This document shows positions 8,999-17,614 of a stretch of DNA of 35,214 bases, piece after piece (positions within the stretch are counted from its first letter, which is position 1; each line of letters begins with the position of its first letter). The position numbers and the translations under genes are program-made. The notes beneath the pieces are model-generated. The model worked only from the letters and a program-made list of their open reading frames with translations, did not search any database and was not told the DNA's origin. This DNA is from an uncultured Bacilli bacterium (lineage in GTDB: Bacteria > Bacillota_I > Bacilli_A > RF39 > UBA660): positions 1 to 35,214 of the forward strand of contig CAJUTW010000012.1 of assembly GCA_910589335.1 (NCBI GenBank), written 5' to 3'.

Positions 8999-10351
8999 AT
9001 GAAGTTTTTTAAAAATAGCTTAAATTACATTTTTATTTTCTTATTTTCTCTTACAATTTTAATATTTATTACTACTATTAATGAATATGATGCTATATGG
9101 AACTATGGATTTAGTTATGCTTTTTCAAAAGGACAAATTCCATTTAAAGAATTTAACTCAATTACTCCTGGCTTATATAGCTTTTTAACATCTTTAGGAT
9201 TATTAATTTCTAAAAATAATATTATCTTTTTAATTGAACACTCAATTTTAATTACAATAGCATTTCATTTTTTATATAAATTATATGAAGATAAAGCTTG
9301 GTTATTTTTATTTTTTATGTGCATATATTATTTCTATGCATTTACGCCTACATATAATTTCCTATTACTATTTTTTCTAATTATAGTTATATATTTAGAA
9401 AGAATAAAAGCAAATGATTATCTAATTGGCCTATTTTTAGGACTACTAATCTTAACTAAACATACAGTAGGTATATTTTTAATAATACCAAGTTTAATAT
9501 TTTATTTTAATAATAAAAAGAAAATTTTTAAAAGAACCATTGGTATTTTAATTCCATGTAGTATTTTTATTATATATTTATTATTAAATAATGCCTTACT
9601 AGAATTTTTAAATTTATGCTTTTTTGGATTATTAGACTTTGGTAAAAATAATGGAGATTATAAAATATTTTATTTAGTAGGAACTTCTATTTTACTAATT
9701 TTAAATTTATTATACATAAGAAAAAATAAAGATGATATTTTAGGTTACTATATCCTTTTCTTTTCTCTAATAATGCCTCCCATCTTTTCTTATTATCATT
9801 TTAGTTATTATCTAGTAGCTTTTTCATTGCTTTTAATAAATAAAATAAATATAAATAAAAAATTAATTAAAGATTTTTCTATAATTAGTTCATTAATGTT
9901 TTTCTTAATTTATAATAGAGCAATTCCATCAGACTGTAAATTTTTAAAACTTAATAATTTTAATTTTTCTTATGTATCTGTATATAAAGAACATAAAATA
10001 GTAGACTCTAATAATTTATATAAAAAATATAAAAAGAAAGGTAACGTAAAAATTCTCTCATCAATTAATCCTATAATTACAGCAATTAATAATGACGAAA
10101 CTGATTATTTTTTAGTATTTTTAAATGGTAATTTTGGTTATAATGGGATTGAAGAGATGAATAAAAAAATAAAAAAGTTTAAAAAAACATATTTTATAAT
10201 TGATGTAAAAGAATATGAATCTGTTAAAAAATATGGAGGAGGTCAATACGCTGTAGAAATTGTAGATTATATTATTAAAAATAGTAAACTAATTGAAAAA
10301 ACTGAAGAATTTAAAGTATTTTTATATGGAGGTAGTAAGAATTATGAATAA
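8999..10351 (+). CDS. GT-C-like polytopic membrane protein, paralog 3 of 4
   Basis: Third copy (450 aa), 12 bases after paralog 2, with AAAGGAG before ATG 8999. First membrane segment about 9-26, then Asp31 and WNYGFSYAFSKGQIPFKEF (34-52), where the family P-Y-x-D-F has become P-F-x-E-F. Further landmarks are GLLILTKHTVGIFLIIPSL, FKRTIGILIPCSIFIIYLL, LCFFGLLDFGKNNG and YYHFSYYL. The tail has the GNFGYNG motif but ends EEFKVFLYGG rather than the NIYYKE of copies 1 and 2. Its final codons carry the ribosome binding site of paralog 4 and the two genes overlap by 8 bases, which suggests translational coupling. Confidence 0.6.
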   Translation: MKFFKNSLNYIFIFLFSLTILIFITTINEYDAIWNYGFSYAFSKGQIPFKEFNSITPGLYSFLTSLGLLISKNNIIFLIEHSILITIAFHFLYKLYEDKAWLFLFFMCIYYFYAFTPTYNFLLLFFLIIVIYLERIKANDYLIGLFLGLLILTKHTVGIFLIIPSLIFYFNNKKKIFKRTIGILIPCSIFIIYLLLNNALLEFLNLCFFGLLDFGKNNGDYKIFYLVGTSILLILNLLYIRKNKDDILGYYILFFSLIMPPIFSYYHFSYYLVAFSLLLINKININKKLIKDFSIISSLMFFLIYNRAIPSDCKFLKLNNFNFSYVSVYKEHKIVDSNNLYKKYKKKGNVKILSSINPIITAINNDETDYFLVFLNGNFGYNGIEEMNKKIKKFKKTYFIIDVKEYESVKKYGGGQYAVEIVDYIIKNSKLIEKTEEFKVFLYGGSKNYE

Positions 10352-11684
10352 TCTAAAAAAAATAAGTAAATTTTTATTAATATTTTTTATAATATTAATT
10401 TTTAATTTAATATTTAGTCCAATAAATGGTGATGAAGTTTGGAATTATGGTTTTGCCAATAACCTATACCAAGGATTAATTCCATATAAAGATTTTAATA
10501 TGGTTTTAACACCGTTTTATCCATTCTTAATGTCTATTCCATTTTATGTATTTGGATCTAATATGCTAATATTTCATATAACAAATGCCCTTTTAATAAC
10601 AGGATGTTTTATTTTATTAGATAAAGATTATAAAGATAAAATGTGGATTATCTTACTTTTTTGCTTTTTTCCTATAAACTATAGTTTCCCAACTTACAAT
10701 ATGTTTTTATACGTTTTACTTTGTACGATATTATTTTTAGAAAATAACTATGTAAAAGATGAAAATATTTTTATCCACTATATCATTGGATTTATATTAG
10801 GAATTACTTTTCTTACAAAACAAACAGTAGGGGGATGCTTAGTATTAGTTAGTCTTTATTATATTAAAGATTTTAAAATCATCCTAAAAAGATTTATTGG
10901 TTTTTTAATACCTATTACTATTTTTATTATTTATATATTATTTAATAACGCTTGGAAAGAATTTATAGATTTATGTATTTTAGGATTAATAGATTTTTCT
11001 GGAAATCAACAAGGATTTAGTCTAAATTTATTATTTTATGTAGTAATGATTTTTATAATATTCAAAAAAATAAAAAAAGATAAAAATAATATTACTTTAT
11101 ACTATGTCCTAGCTTTTTTTAGCATTGCAATTCCAATAGTTGATGCATATCATACAGCATATTGTTTTCTATCCTTTTTATTAATTATATTAAAAGATTT
11201 TAAGAAAAAATATTTTCATTATCATATTTTAAGTACCTTTTCAATTATCTTTTTAGGTCTATTAACACTTAATTTTAATAAAGGCTTTCCTCTAAAAAAT
11301 TATCCTAATGATATTAATCACTTTAAATATCGCTTTATAAATGAAGAAAGTTATTATTTTACAAAAGATATCAGTGAATTCTTAGAAGAAAATGCTTCTA
11401 AAAAGATTATATTTTTAAGTTCAAATGCTTATTATTTTAAAATTATAAATGATCTTCCATGTACATATTTAGATTTAATTAATCGAGGTAATTGGGGATA
11501 TAACGGAAGTGAAAAATTACTAAAAAAAGTTAAAGAAGCAGCTTCTAACAAAGCTATTTTTATCCTTGATCCAGATGAGACTATTGGATTTAAACAAACA
11601 GATAAACAAGCTCTAAATTACGTTATAAAAAATGGTAAAAAGATTAAGAGTATTAAATTATATGATATTTATACATTTGAATAG
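10344..11684 (+). CDS. GT-C-like polytopic membrane protein, paralog 4 of 4
   Basis: Last copy (446 aa from ATG 10344). A longer reading from 10293 lies wholly in the coding sequence of paralog 3 and has no ribosome binding site, while GGAGGT at 10328-10333 serves ATG 10344. First membrane segment about 9-26, then Asp30 and WNYGFANNLYQGLIPYKDF (33-51). Landmarks: GITFLTKQTVGGCL (His of TKH replaced by Gln), LKRFIGFLIPITIFIIYIL, LCILGLIDFSG, AYHTAYC, and a tail with TYLDLINRGNWGYNG and a final DIYTFE. The gap to ftsA is 117 bases and contains the ftsA promoter, so the membrane-protein block closes the murG transcript. Confidence 0.6.
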   Translation: MNNLKKISKFLLIFFIILIFNLIFSPINGDEVWNYGFANNLYQGLIPYKDFNMVLTPFYPFLMSIPFYVFGSNMLIFHITNALLITGCFILLDKDYKDKMWIILLFCFFPINYSFPTYNMFLYVLLCTILFLENNYVKDENIFIHYIIGFILGITFLTKQTVGGCLVLVSLYYIKDFKIILKRFIGFLIPITIFIIYILFNNAWKEFIDLCILGLIDFSGNQQGFSLNLLFYVVMIFIIFKKIKKDKNNITLYYVLAFFSIAIPIVDAYHTAYCFLSFLLIILKDFKKKYFHYHILSTFSIIFLGLLTLNFNKGFPLKNYPNDINHFKYRFINEESYYFTKDISEFLEENASKKIIFLSSNAYYFKIINDLPCTYLDLINRGNWGYNGSEKLLKKVKEAASNKAIFILDPDETIGFKQTDKQALNYVIKNGKKIKSIKLYDIYTFE

Positions 11685-11746
11685 AAATAAAAAAGAAAAA
11701 CATAAATATAATTATTAAATTAGCTATTCTTTAATTATAAAAATGC

Positions 11747-11775
11747 TTGGTGTTTTTCTATCTTTATAGTATAAT
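11747..11775 (+). promoter_or_regulatory. Promoter of ftsA-ftsZ
   Basis: TTGGTG (11747-11752) and TATAAT (11770-11775) with a 17-base spacer. The predicted start near 11782 gives a leader of about 20 bases to ATG 11802, with AGGAGA at 11789-11794. This separates ftsA-ftsZ from the four membrane-protein genes upstream. Confidence 0.65.
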
Positions 11776-11801
11776 AAAAATTAAAGATAGGAGATTTTTT
11801 T

Positions 11802-13037
11802 ATGAATAATATTTATACTGGAATAGATTTAGGTACAGATAGTATTAAAATTGTAGTTACAGAAAAAATTAAAGATAAATATTATGTTTTAGCATCAGTT
11901 AGTAGTCCTTCTATGGGAATAAAAAATGGTTTTATAATCGATACTAAATTAGCAATCGGAAGTGTAAAAAATGCCTTACGTCAAATAAATGAAATGTTAG
12001 GTATCAAAATAACTAAAGCAATAGCTTGTGTTCCTCCAAAAGATTGTAAGATGGATATAGTGGTGGGAACTACAAATATTATTGATTACAATGAAATAAC
12101 AGGAGAGGATATCAGTAATGTTTTATTAGATGCTATTAAAGGGCAAGATTTTACAAATGAAGAATTAGTAACAGCAATGCCAATAAATTTTACAATAGAT
12201 AATAATAAAAGTGTTAATGATCCAAAAGGTTTGAAGGGAAGTATATTAGATGCTAGAGTTGTAATAAGTACAACAGCAAAAGAACCACTTTATCGCTTAT
12301 TAGAAGTTTTAAAATTAAGTGGTATTGAAACAGTAGATATAGCTTATAATTCAGTGGGAGATTATTATTCAATAAAAAATAAAAAATATGATGAATTAGT
12401 TGGAGCTATTATAAATATCGGAGAGATTTCAACTAATATTAGTGTTTTTAATAAGGGTATCCAAATAAAAAACAAATTAATTCCAATCGGCAGTAACAAC
12501 GTAGATAAGGATATAGCCTATGCTTTTAAATCAAAATCTACAGATTCTAGAAAAATAAAAGAAGAATTTGCAGTTGCATTATCAAGTTATGCAGATACAA
12601 ATGATATTTTTGAAATTAAAAATAGCGAAGAAGTAAAAGAGATAAATCAAGTAAATCTATCTAAAGTAGTAGAAGCCAGAATTAGAGAAATATTAAAACT
12701 TGCGAAAAATGAGATAAAAAACTTAACAAATCGTGAAATACGTTATATAATTATAACAGGTGGCTTAAGCGAGATGGCTGGATTTCAATATTTAGTAGAA
12801 CAAGAACTTGGTTTTGTTGCTAAAGTATGTAGTCTTTCAGCTATGGGAATTAGACACAATAAATTTAGTAGTTGTTATGGAATTACAAAATATTTCGATA
12901 AAAAGTTAGAACTTAGAGGAAAGCAATATAATATGATAAATAAAGAAGATATGGCTTCTCTTTTGTATGTAGATTCATCAATTACAAATAACGAAAATAT
13001 GTTAAGCAGAGTGTTTGGGCACTTTTTTGATAGTTAA
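11802..13037 (+). CDS. ftsA: Cell division protein FtsA
   Basis: Actin-like ATPase that tethers FtsZ filaments to the membrane and recruits the later divisome. It begins with the phosphate-1 loop YTGIDLGTDSIKIVV (residues 5-19), has the FtsA-specific 1C (SHS2) region around 80-165 (CVPPKD, VTAMPINF), the phosphate-2-like segment GAIINIGEISTNISVF near 202-217, and the adenosine motif IIITGGLSEMAG near 318-329. The C-terminus MLSRVFGHFF is amphipathic and fits the membrane-targeting helix. 411 aa is normal. The start follows AGGAGA. ftsZ follows 16 bases after the stop. Confidence 0.95.
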   Translation: MNNIYTGIDLGTDSIKIVVTEKIKDKYYVLASVSSPSMGIKNGFIIDTKLAIGSVKNALRQINEMLGIKITKAIACVPPKDCKMDIVVGTTNIIDYNEITGEDISNVLLDAIKGQDFTNEELVTAMPINFTIDNNKSVNDPKGLKGSILDARVVISTTAKEPLYRLLEVLKLSGIETVDIAYNSVGDYYSIKNKKYDELVGAIINIGEISTNISVFNKGIQIKNKLIPIGSNNVDKDIAYAFKSKSTDSRKIKEEFAVALSSYADTNDIFEIKNSEEVKEINQVNLSKVVEARIREILKLAKNEIKNLTNREIRYIIITGGLSEMAGFQYLVEQELGFVAKVCSLSAMGIRHNKFSSCYGITKYFDKKLELRGKQYNMINKEDMASLLYVDSSITNNENMLSRVFGHFFDS

Positions 13038-13053
13038 TTAAGGAGGAAAAGGT

Positions 13054-14172
13054 ATGATAGGCGGATTAGAAATGGATCAATTAGCAAAAATCAAAGTCAT
13101 TGGATTAGGCGGTGGCGGAGGGAATGCTATTAATAGAATGGTAGAGTCAGGTGTTAAAGGAGTAGAATTTATTGCCGCAAATACAGACTTACAAGTATTG
13201 AATTCTTCAAAGGCTGATGTAAAAATCCAAATAGGAGCCAATTTAACAGATGGATTAGGAGCAGGTGGAAAACCTGAAGTTGGAAAAGAATCCGCTGTAG
13301 AATCAAAAAAAGAAATTGAAGATGCATTGTCTGGTGCAGATATGGTGTTTATTACTGCTGGAATGGGTGGTGGAACTGGAACAGGAGCTGCTGCTGTTGT
13401 TGCAGAAATTGCTCAAGCTCTAGGTGCTTTAACTGTAGCAATTGTTACAAAACCATTCTCTTTTGAAGGAAAAAGAAGAATGGAGAATGCAACAGCAGGT
13501 CTAGAAGATTTGAAAAAACACGTAGATACATTAATTGTTATTCCAAATGATAGATTAAGAGAAATTATAGATAAATCAACACCGATGCTTGAAGCATTTA
13601 AAGAAGTTGATAATGTCTTAAGACGTGGTGTTCAATCAATATCTGATTTAATAGCAGTTGTTGGTCTTGTTAACTTAGACTTTGCTGATGTTAAAGCTGT
13701 AATGGAAAAGAGTGGTCGTGCTATCATCGGTATCGGTATTGGTATGGGTGAAGATCGTGCATTAGAAGCTGCAAAACAAGCTGTATCTTCACCATTACTT
13801 GAAACATCAATAGAAGGAGCAACAGATGCTATCATTAATATAACAGGTGGTGTAAACTTAACCTTATTTGAAGCTGAACAAGCTGCAGAAGTAGTAAGAA
13901 GTGCTGCTAATACTGATATCAATACAATATTTGGTTCAGTAATTAATGAAAATTTAAATGATGAAGTAATTGTTACTGTAATAGCAACTGGATTTGATAA
14001 AGTAAAAAAAGCTCCAGAGCCAGTTTATAATAATACAACAGTAACTAGACGAGCACCAATTAGAGAAGATTTCAATTATCAACCTGAAATATTAGATGAT
14101 ACTGATAATAATGAAGTACCAGGTGGAGTAGATATTGAGATGCCTTCATTCTTAAGAGATAGAAATTTCTAA
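13054..14172 (+). CDS. ftsZ: Cell division protein FtsZ
   Basis: Tubulin-like GTPase forming the Z-ring. The N-terminal GTP-binding loop VIGLGGGGGNAINRM lies at residues 15-29, the tubulin signature GGGTGTG at 105-111, and the T7 synergy-loop motif NLDFAD at 207-212, so polymerisation-linked GTP hydrolysis should be intact. The C-terminal linker is short and ends in the conserved FtsA-binding peptide EMPSFLRDR near 362-370. Total 372 aa. ATG 13054 follows AGGAGG (13041-13046) at good spacing; a second Met at 13072 has no comparable site. A terminator hairpin follows directly, so ftsA-ftsZ is a two-gene unit. Confidence 0.98.
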   Translation: MIGGLEMDQLAKIKVIGLGGGGGNAINRMVESGVKGVEFIAANTDLQVLNSSKADVKIQIGANLTDGLGAGGKPEVGKESAVESKKEIEDALSGADMVFITAGMGGGTGTGAAAVVAEIAQALGALTVAIVTKPFSFEGKRRMENATAGLEDLKKHVDTLIVIPNDRLREIIDKSTPMLEAFKEVDNVLRRGVQSISDLIAVVGLVNLDFADVKAVMEKSGRAIIGIGIGMGEDRALEAAKQAVSSPLLETSIEGATDAIINITGGVNLTLFEAEQAAEVVRSAANTDINTIFGSVINENLNDEVIVTVIATGFDKVKKAPEPVYNNTTVTRRAPIREDFNYQPEILDDTDNNEVPGGVDIEMPSFLRDRNF

Positions 14173-14186
14173 ATAAAAAAATTATT

Positions 14187-14220
14187 AACTATTAGTAAAT
14201 AAATTTTACTAATAGTTTTT
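14187..14220 (+). terminator. Terminator of ftsA-ftsZ
   Basis: A perfect 13-bp stem, AACTATTAGTAAA (14187-14199) with TTTACTAATAGTT (14205-14217), and a 5-base loop, run into a short T-run. The stem is AT-rich, as expected in this genome. Confidence 0.7.
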
Positions 14221-14252
14221 ATAATAAGATATGAGTAGTGGAGAAAATTAAT

Positions 14253-14501
14253 ATGAAAATAATTGATAAAATTAAGCAATTAGAAATTGTAAGAAATTAT
14301 ATTTTAGAAAGAAAATATGGAATTAATATCCATAATGTTGATTTAAATGAAAGTATTCAATCAGGTATAGTTGATAAATTGCTTAATGCTCGTTCTACAA
14401 ATATTAAATATGCAGTAATACTAGATGGTGTTTGTCCTTTAGGAAAAAGTTGGGATAAATATGGAGATGGATCATGGATCCTAAAAACAAAGTTATTATA
14501 A
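14253..14501 (+). CDS. Small protein of unknown function (82 aa)
   Basis: No family recognised. The protein is soluble and mixed in charge: a helical N-terminus (KIIDKIKQLEIVRNYILERKYG) and a C-terminal part with ILDGVCPLGKSWDKYGDGSW. A GTG at 14238 could add five residues, but it overlaps the GGAG site (14240-14243) that serves ATG 14253. It lies just after the ftsZ terminator and overlaps the next small gene by 28 bases, so the two are probably translated together. No clear promoter is visible between the ftsZ terminator and this gene; read-through from ftsZ is possible. Confidence 0.6.
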   Translation: MKIIDKIKQLEIVRNYILERKYGINIHNVDLNESIQSGIVDKLLNARSTNIKYAVILDGVCPLGKSWDKYGDGSWILKTKLL

Positions 14502-14653
14502 TAGAAGATATTAAAACTGCTAATAATGATAAGTTAAAAGAAGAACAAAATATATATGATTTTCTTAGAGAAAAGTCTTATAAAAAAGAAGAAATTAATC
14601 AAATGTTAACTAAAGAAGATGAAAACATAGAATCACAAAAAATTACAAAATAA
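14474..14653 (+). CDS. Small acidic/helical protein of unknown function (59 aa)
   Basis: Reads MDPKNKVIIIEDIKTANNDK and onward, with a charged, predicted helical second half (EEQNIYDFLREKSYKKEEIN) and ends ESQKITK. ATG 14474 has GGAG at 14463-14466, 7 bases upstream, inside the end of the preceding gene in another frame, and a terminator follows 11 bases after the stop. No family recognised. The ribosome binding site, the coupled overlap and the terminator placement are the reasons to believe it; codon use is unremarkable for the region. Confidence 0.5.
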   Translation: MDPKNKVIIIEDIKTANNDKLKEEQNIYDFLREKSYKKEEINQMLTKEDENIESQKITK

Positions 14654-14663
14654 AATTTACAAT

Positions 14664-14700
14664 AAAAATGGCACTAGTTTATTTTACTAGTGTCATTTTT
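14664..14700. terminator. Bidirectional terminator between the small genes and arginase
   Basis: Arms AAAAATGGCACTAGT (14664-14678) and ACTAGTGTCATTTTT (14686-14700) form a 15-bp stem with one G-U pair and a 7-base loop. T-runs appear on both strands, so it serves the convergent units on each side. Confidence 0.8.
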
Positions 14701-15605
14701 TAATAATATGTTTTTTGTTCCCATTTCTTTTTATTTTCAGCAGCCCTTATAATTTGTGCTAATAAATTTAAAGCAATTTGTTCAGTTTTTCTATTTATAT
14801 CTCTTAAAGGATTAAACTCTACTAAATCATAAGATAAAACATCATTAATATGATTAATAATATATTCATTAATTTTCATAGCCTCATCTAATGTTAAACC
14901 ATCAAACTCTGGTATTGAAACACCTGGAGCTATATCAGGATCAATCACATCTAAATCATAACTAATATGAATACCTTTTGTTTTATATCCTGCAATTTTA
15001 AAAGCTTCATCCATAACAGTTTCAATACCTTTTTCTTTAATATCTTCAGTAGTAAAAACTGTTACTCCAGAATATCTAACATTATCTTTTTCACCCTCAT
15101 CAATACTTCTTGCTCCTATAATTACTGTCCTAGAAGGTTGAATTACTTTACCTTGATGATAAAATCTCAACTCACTATTTTTATAACCATTAATAGTTGC
15201 TAAAGGAAGACCATGAATATTTCCAGTTACTGTTGTTTCAAAAGTATTATAATCCGTATGAGCATCAATCCAAATCATTCCTACATCAATATTGACTTTA
15301 GCAGATGCCAAAGCAGAAGCAATTGAAATAGAATGATCACCACCAATAACAATTGGGAAATTATCTTCTTTAATCTTATCAACAATATTCTTATAAAGAT
15401 TAGAATTAAATTTCTCAATTTCATATTCATTTTTTCTTCTATCAGAAAGATTTCTACTTTTAATAATATTTTCATCCTTCTCAAACATCATACTTTCGCC
15501 TTTATAAAAAGCTTTTAAATCATTCATTAATTGAACAGGTCCTAAATTAGCTCCATCAATATTAACACCTAAATCAGAACAAGCTCCAACGATTATAGTT
15601 CTCAT
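14700..15605 (-). CDS. rocF: Arginase-family ureohydrolase, probable arginase
   Basis: Probably hydrolyses arginine to ornithine and urea in the cytoplasm. All binuclear manganese ligands of the family are visible: GGDHS (His91), DAHTDYN (Asp114, His116, Asp118), and SYDLDVIDPDIAPG near residues 216-229. The stretch DAHTDYN...TGNIHGLPLA matches arginases (DxNTxxT...SGNxHGxP) better than agmatinases, with His131 in place. The signature ends IPEFDGLTLDEA, less typical than the GTPxxGGLT of RocF, so substrate specificity is not certain; formimidoylglutamase or guanidinobutyrase activity are alternatives. 301 aa is normal. The start has AAGGTGAT upstream. It is a single gene divergent from vanZ; no other arginine catabolism genes are nearby. 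Confidence 0.85.
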   Translation of the reverse strand: MRTIIVGACSDLGVNIDGANLGPVQLMNDLKAFYKGESMMFEKDENIIKSRNLSDRRKNEYEIEKFNSNLYKNIVDKIKEDNFPIVIGGDHSISIASALASAKVNIDVGMIWIDAHTDYNTFETTVTGNIHGLPLATINGYKNSELRFYHQGKVIQPSRTVIIGARSIDEGEKDNVRYSGVTVFTTEDIKEKGIETVMDEAFKIAGYKTKGIHISYDLDVIDPDIAPGVSIPEFDGLTLDEAMKINEYIINHINDVLSYDLVEFNPLRDINRKTEQIALNLLAQIIRAAENKKKWEQKTYY

Positions 15606-15621
15606 ATTATCACCTTATATT

Positions 15622-15630
15622 ATTTTAACA
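15622..15630 (-). promoter_or_regulatory. Extended -10 element of the arginase gene
   Basis: On the minus strand TGTTAAAAT (15630-15622) is an extended -10 element, the same form as in the tmcAL promoter. No good -35 is visible. The predicted start is a few bases before AAGGTGA, giving a very short leader. Confidence 0.35.
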
Positions 15631-15732
15631 TATTTTTTTTAATTAATAAGAAAATATCTAAAAAATATAATAGTATTTTTAAATTGTATACTTAATTTAC
15701 ATTTATATGTTATATTATAATTAGGTGATAAA

Positions 15733-16206
15733 ATGCTAAAGAAAATAATAAAATTTATTTTAATTATACTAGTAATGTCTTTAATATTTAATTTTTCATC
15801 AGATAATTCTACCACATCAACTAAAAAAAGTGATGGATTAATATCAAAAGTAGGTGAAATAATTATTGGAAGAAATTTAACTAAAGAAGAAAAAAATAAT
15901 TATATTAACAAATATGTTATTTTAGTAAGAAAAAGTGCTCATTTTATAATTTACTTATTTTTAGGCATATTATTAATAAGTTTTATAAAAGAATTTAAAA
16001 TTAATAATTCTTTACAATTAGCTTTATTAACATCTTTATTTTATGCTTGTACAGATGAAATTCATCAATATTTTGTTCCTGGAAGAAGCTGTGAAGTAAG
16101 AGATGTTTTAATAGATACATTAGGCGCTTTTACGGGAATAATATTATATAAATATATTTATAAATTAAGGAGGAGTTTACATGAACAAAAAGAAACAACT
16201 TGTTAA
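15733..16206 (+). CDS. VanZ-like membrane protein
   Basis: VanZ-family proteins are small polytopic membrane proteins; VanZ itself raises teicoplanin resistance by an unclear mechanism, and relatives are often near surface-polysaccharide genes. The hallmarks are present: NFSSDNSTTSTKKSDGLI after the first membrane segment, RKSAHFIIYLFLGILL (about 67-82), and ACTDEIHQYFVPGR with RDVLIDTLGAFTG near 110-140. It is 157 aa with about four membrane segments. ATG 15733 follows AGGTGA (15723-15728), with a TATAAT at 15716-15721 or a TGTTATATT at 15708-15716 as possible -10 elements. Its last 26 bases overlap the flippase gene, so they form a coupled pair. Confidence 0.88.
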   Translation: MLKKIIKFILIILVMSLIFNFSSDNSTTSTKKSDGLISKVGEIIIGRNLTKEEKNNYINKYVILVRKSAHFIIYLFLGILLISFIKEFKINNSLQLALLTSLFYACTDEIHQYFVPGRSCEVRDVLIDTLGAFTGIILYKYIYKLRRSLHEQKETTC

Positions 16207-17587
16207 AAATACTATTATTATTTTTTTTGGAAGAGTTTGTACTCAACTTATTTCATTTTTTCTTCTACCACTATATACTTCTTATCTAAATACAAGTGAA
16301 TATGGAATAGTTGATTTAATACAAACATATGTCACTTTATTTGTCCCAATCATAACTCTTGAATTAGAAATGAGTATTTTTAGATATTTAGTTGATGCAA
16401 GAAGCAGTAAAAAGGAAACAAATAAACTAATAAGTAATAACTTTTTTGTTCTCTTTGTCAGTTTATTTATATTTACCTGTCTTTATTTAATAATTAATTG
16501 CTTTATTAATATACCATTTAGATGGATTATTTTAATAGATGTTTTTGTATGCGTTTTATCAGGTAATTTTTTACAAATAGCAAGAGGTTTTGGTAAAACA
16601 CTTGATTTTTCAATTAGTTGTATTTTAACAGGTCTTACTACAGTTATTTCAAATATAATTTTAATTATTTTCTTCCATATGGGAGCAGAAGGAATGATTA
16701 TTTCGATGGCTTTAGCTAATGGAGTTTGTTCACTATATTTATTTATAAGATTAAAATTATATTCAAAAATTAAATTACAAAAAGTTGATTTCAAATTATT
16801 AAAAGAAATGTATAAATATTCTCTTCCTTTAATACCTAATGGTATCAGTTGGTGGATTGTTAATGTTAGTGATAGAAGTATTATTTCATGGATTCTTGGT
16901 GCAGGAGCTAATGGTCTTTATGCAATAAGTAATAAATTTCCAACAATAATTTCAAGCTTAACAGGAATTTTTAATCTTAGCTGGGCAGAGTCAGCAGCTC
17001 TTCATATCAATTCTAAAGATAGAGATGAATTTTTTTCAGATATCACAAATACAGTAATCAAGCTTTTTTCTGCTTTAGGTGTTGGAATGATTGCTTGTAT
17101 GCCTTTTGTTTTCCCAATTCTAATTGATCAGAAATATTTAGAAGCATATAATTATATTCCTTTTCTTATATTAGGTACTGTATTTAATGTAGTAATTTGC
17201 TTATATAGTCAAGTCTATTTAGCAAAAAAGCTCTCAAAACAAGTAGCAACAACAGCAATAATCGGAGCTATTATAAATGTTATTATAAATTTTCTTCTAA
17301 TAAGAAAATTAGGTTTATATGCAGCAAGTTTATCAACTGCAATATCTTATTTTGTTATGATGCTTTATCGACACTTTGATTTAAAAAAATATATAAATAT
17401 TAAGATTGAAAAAGGTTTAGCTATAAAAACTGTTATAATTTTTACTTTTTCTATCATTTTATTCTTTCAAAAAAATATATATCTTGATATAATAAACCTA
17501 CTTGTTGTTTGTATATATGCTTTTATACTAAATAAATCATTTTTAACAGTGAGTATAAAAACAATAATCAAAAAATTAAAGAAGTAA
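16181..17587 (+). CDS. Polysaccharide flippase (Wzx/MOP superfamily)
   Basis: Polytopic membrane transporter of the oligosaccharide flippase type, expected to move polyprenyl-linked sugar units across the membrane. The N-terminus KNTIIIFFGRVCTQLISFFL, then LPLYTSYLNTSEYGIVDLIQTY and the charged segment ELEMSIFRYLVDA, are the classic Wzx opening. Later comes YKYSLPLIPNGISWWIVNVSDR (near 209-232), the start of the second half. About 12-14 membrane segments in 468 aa, normal for the family. AAGGAGGAG upstream of ATG 16181 is strong and lies inside vanZ. MurJ (lipid II flippase) is in the same superfamily, but the sequence looks like Wzx. No Wzy, Wzz or cytoplasmic glycosyltransferases are adjacent. 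Confidence 0.88.
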   Translation: MNKKKQLVKNTIIIFFGRVCTQLISFFLLPLYTSYLNTSEYGIVDLIQTYVTLFVPIITLELEMSIFRYLVDARSSKKETNKLISNNFFVLFVSLFIFTCLYLIINCFINIPFRWIILIDVFVCVLSGNFLQIARGFGKTLDFSISCILTGLTTVISNIILIIFFHMGAEGMIISMALANGVCSLYLFIRLKLYSKIKLQKVDFKLLKEMYKYSLPLIPNGISWWIVNVSDRSIISWILGAGANGLYAISNKFPTIISSLTGIFNLSWAESAALHINSKDRDEFFSDITNTVIKLFSALGVGMIACMPFVFPILIDQKYLEAYNYIPFLILGTVFNVVICLYSQVYLAKKLSKQVATTAIIGAIINVIINFLLIRKLGLYAASLSTAISYFVMMLYRHFDLKKYINIKIEKGLAIKTVIIFTFSIILFFQKNIYLDIINLLVVCIYAFILNKSFLTVSIKTIIKKLKK

Positions 17588-17614
17588 TAATAAAATGAGG
17601 TTAGGTGAAAAAAT

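Noticed and set aside
11694..11759. 9-bp inverted repeat AGAAAAACA/TGTTTTTCT as a terminator after the GT-C block
   Set aside because: The arms are 48 bases apart and the right arm lies in the ftsA promoter spacer. A weak AT stem in between has a bulge and no T-run. No convincing terminator is seen here, so read-through from the GT-C block into ftsA remains possible.
13632..13922. 96-codon open frame on the minus strand inside ftsZ
   Set aside because: Wholly antisense to the strongly conserved ftsZ; no RBS or promoter. It is a by-product of the codon bias of ftsZ.
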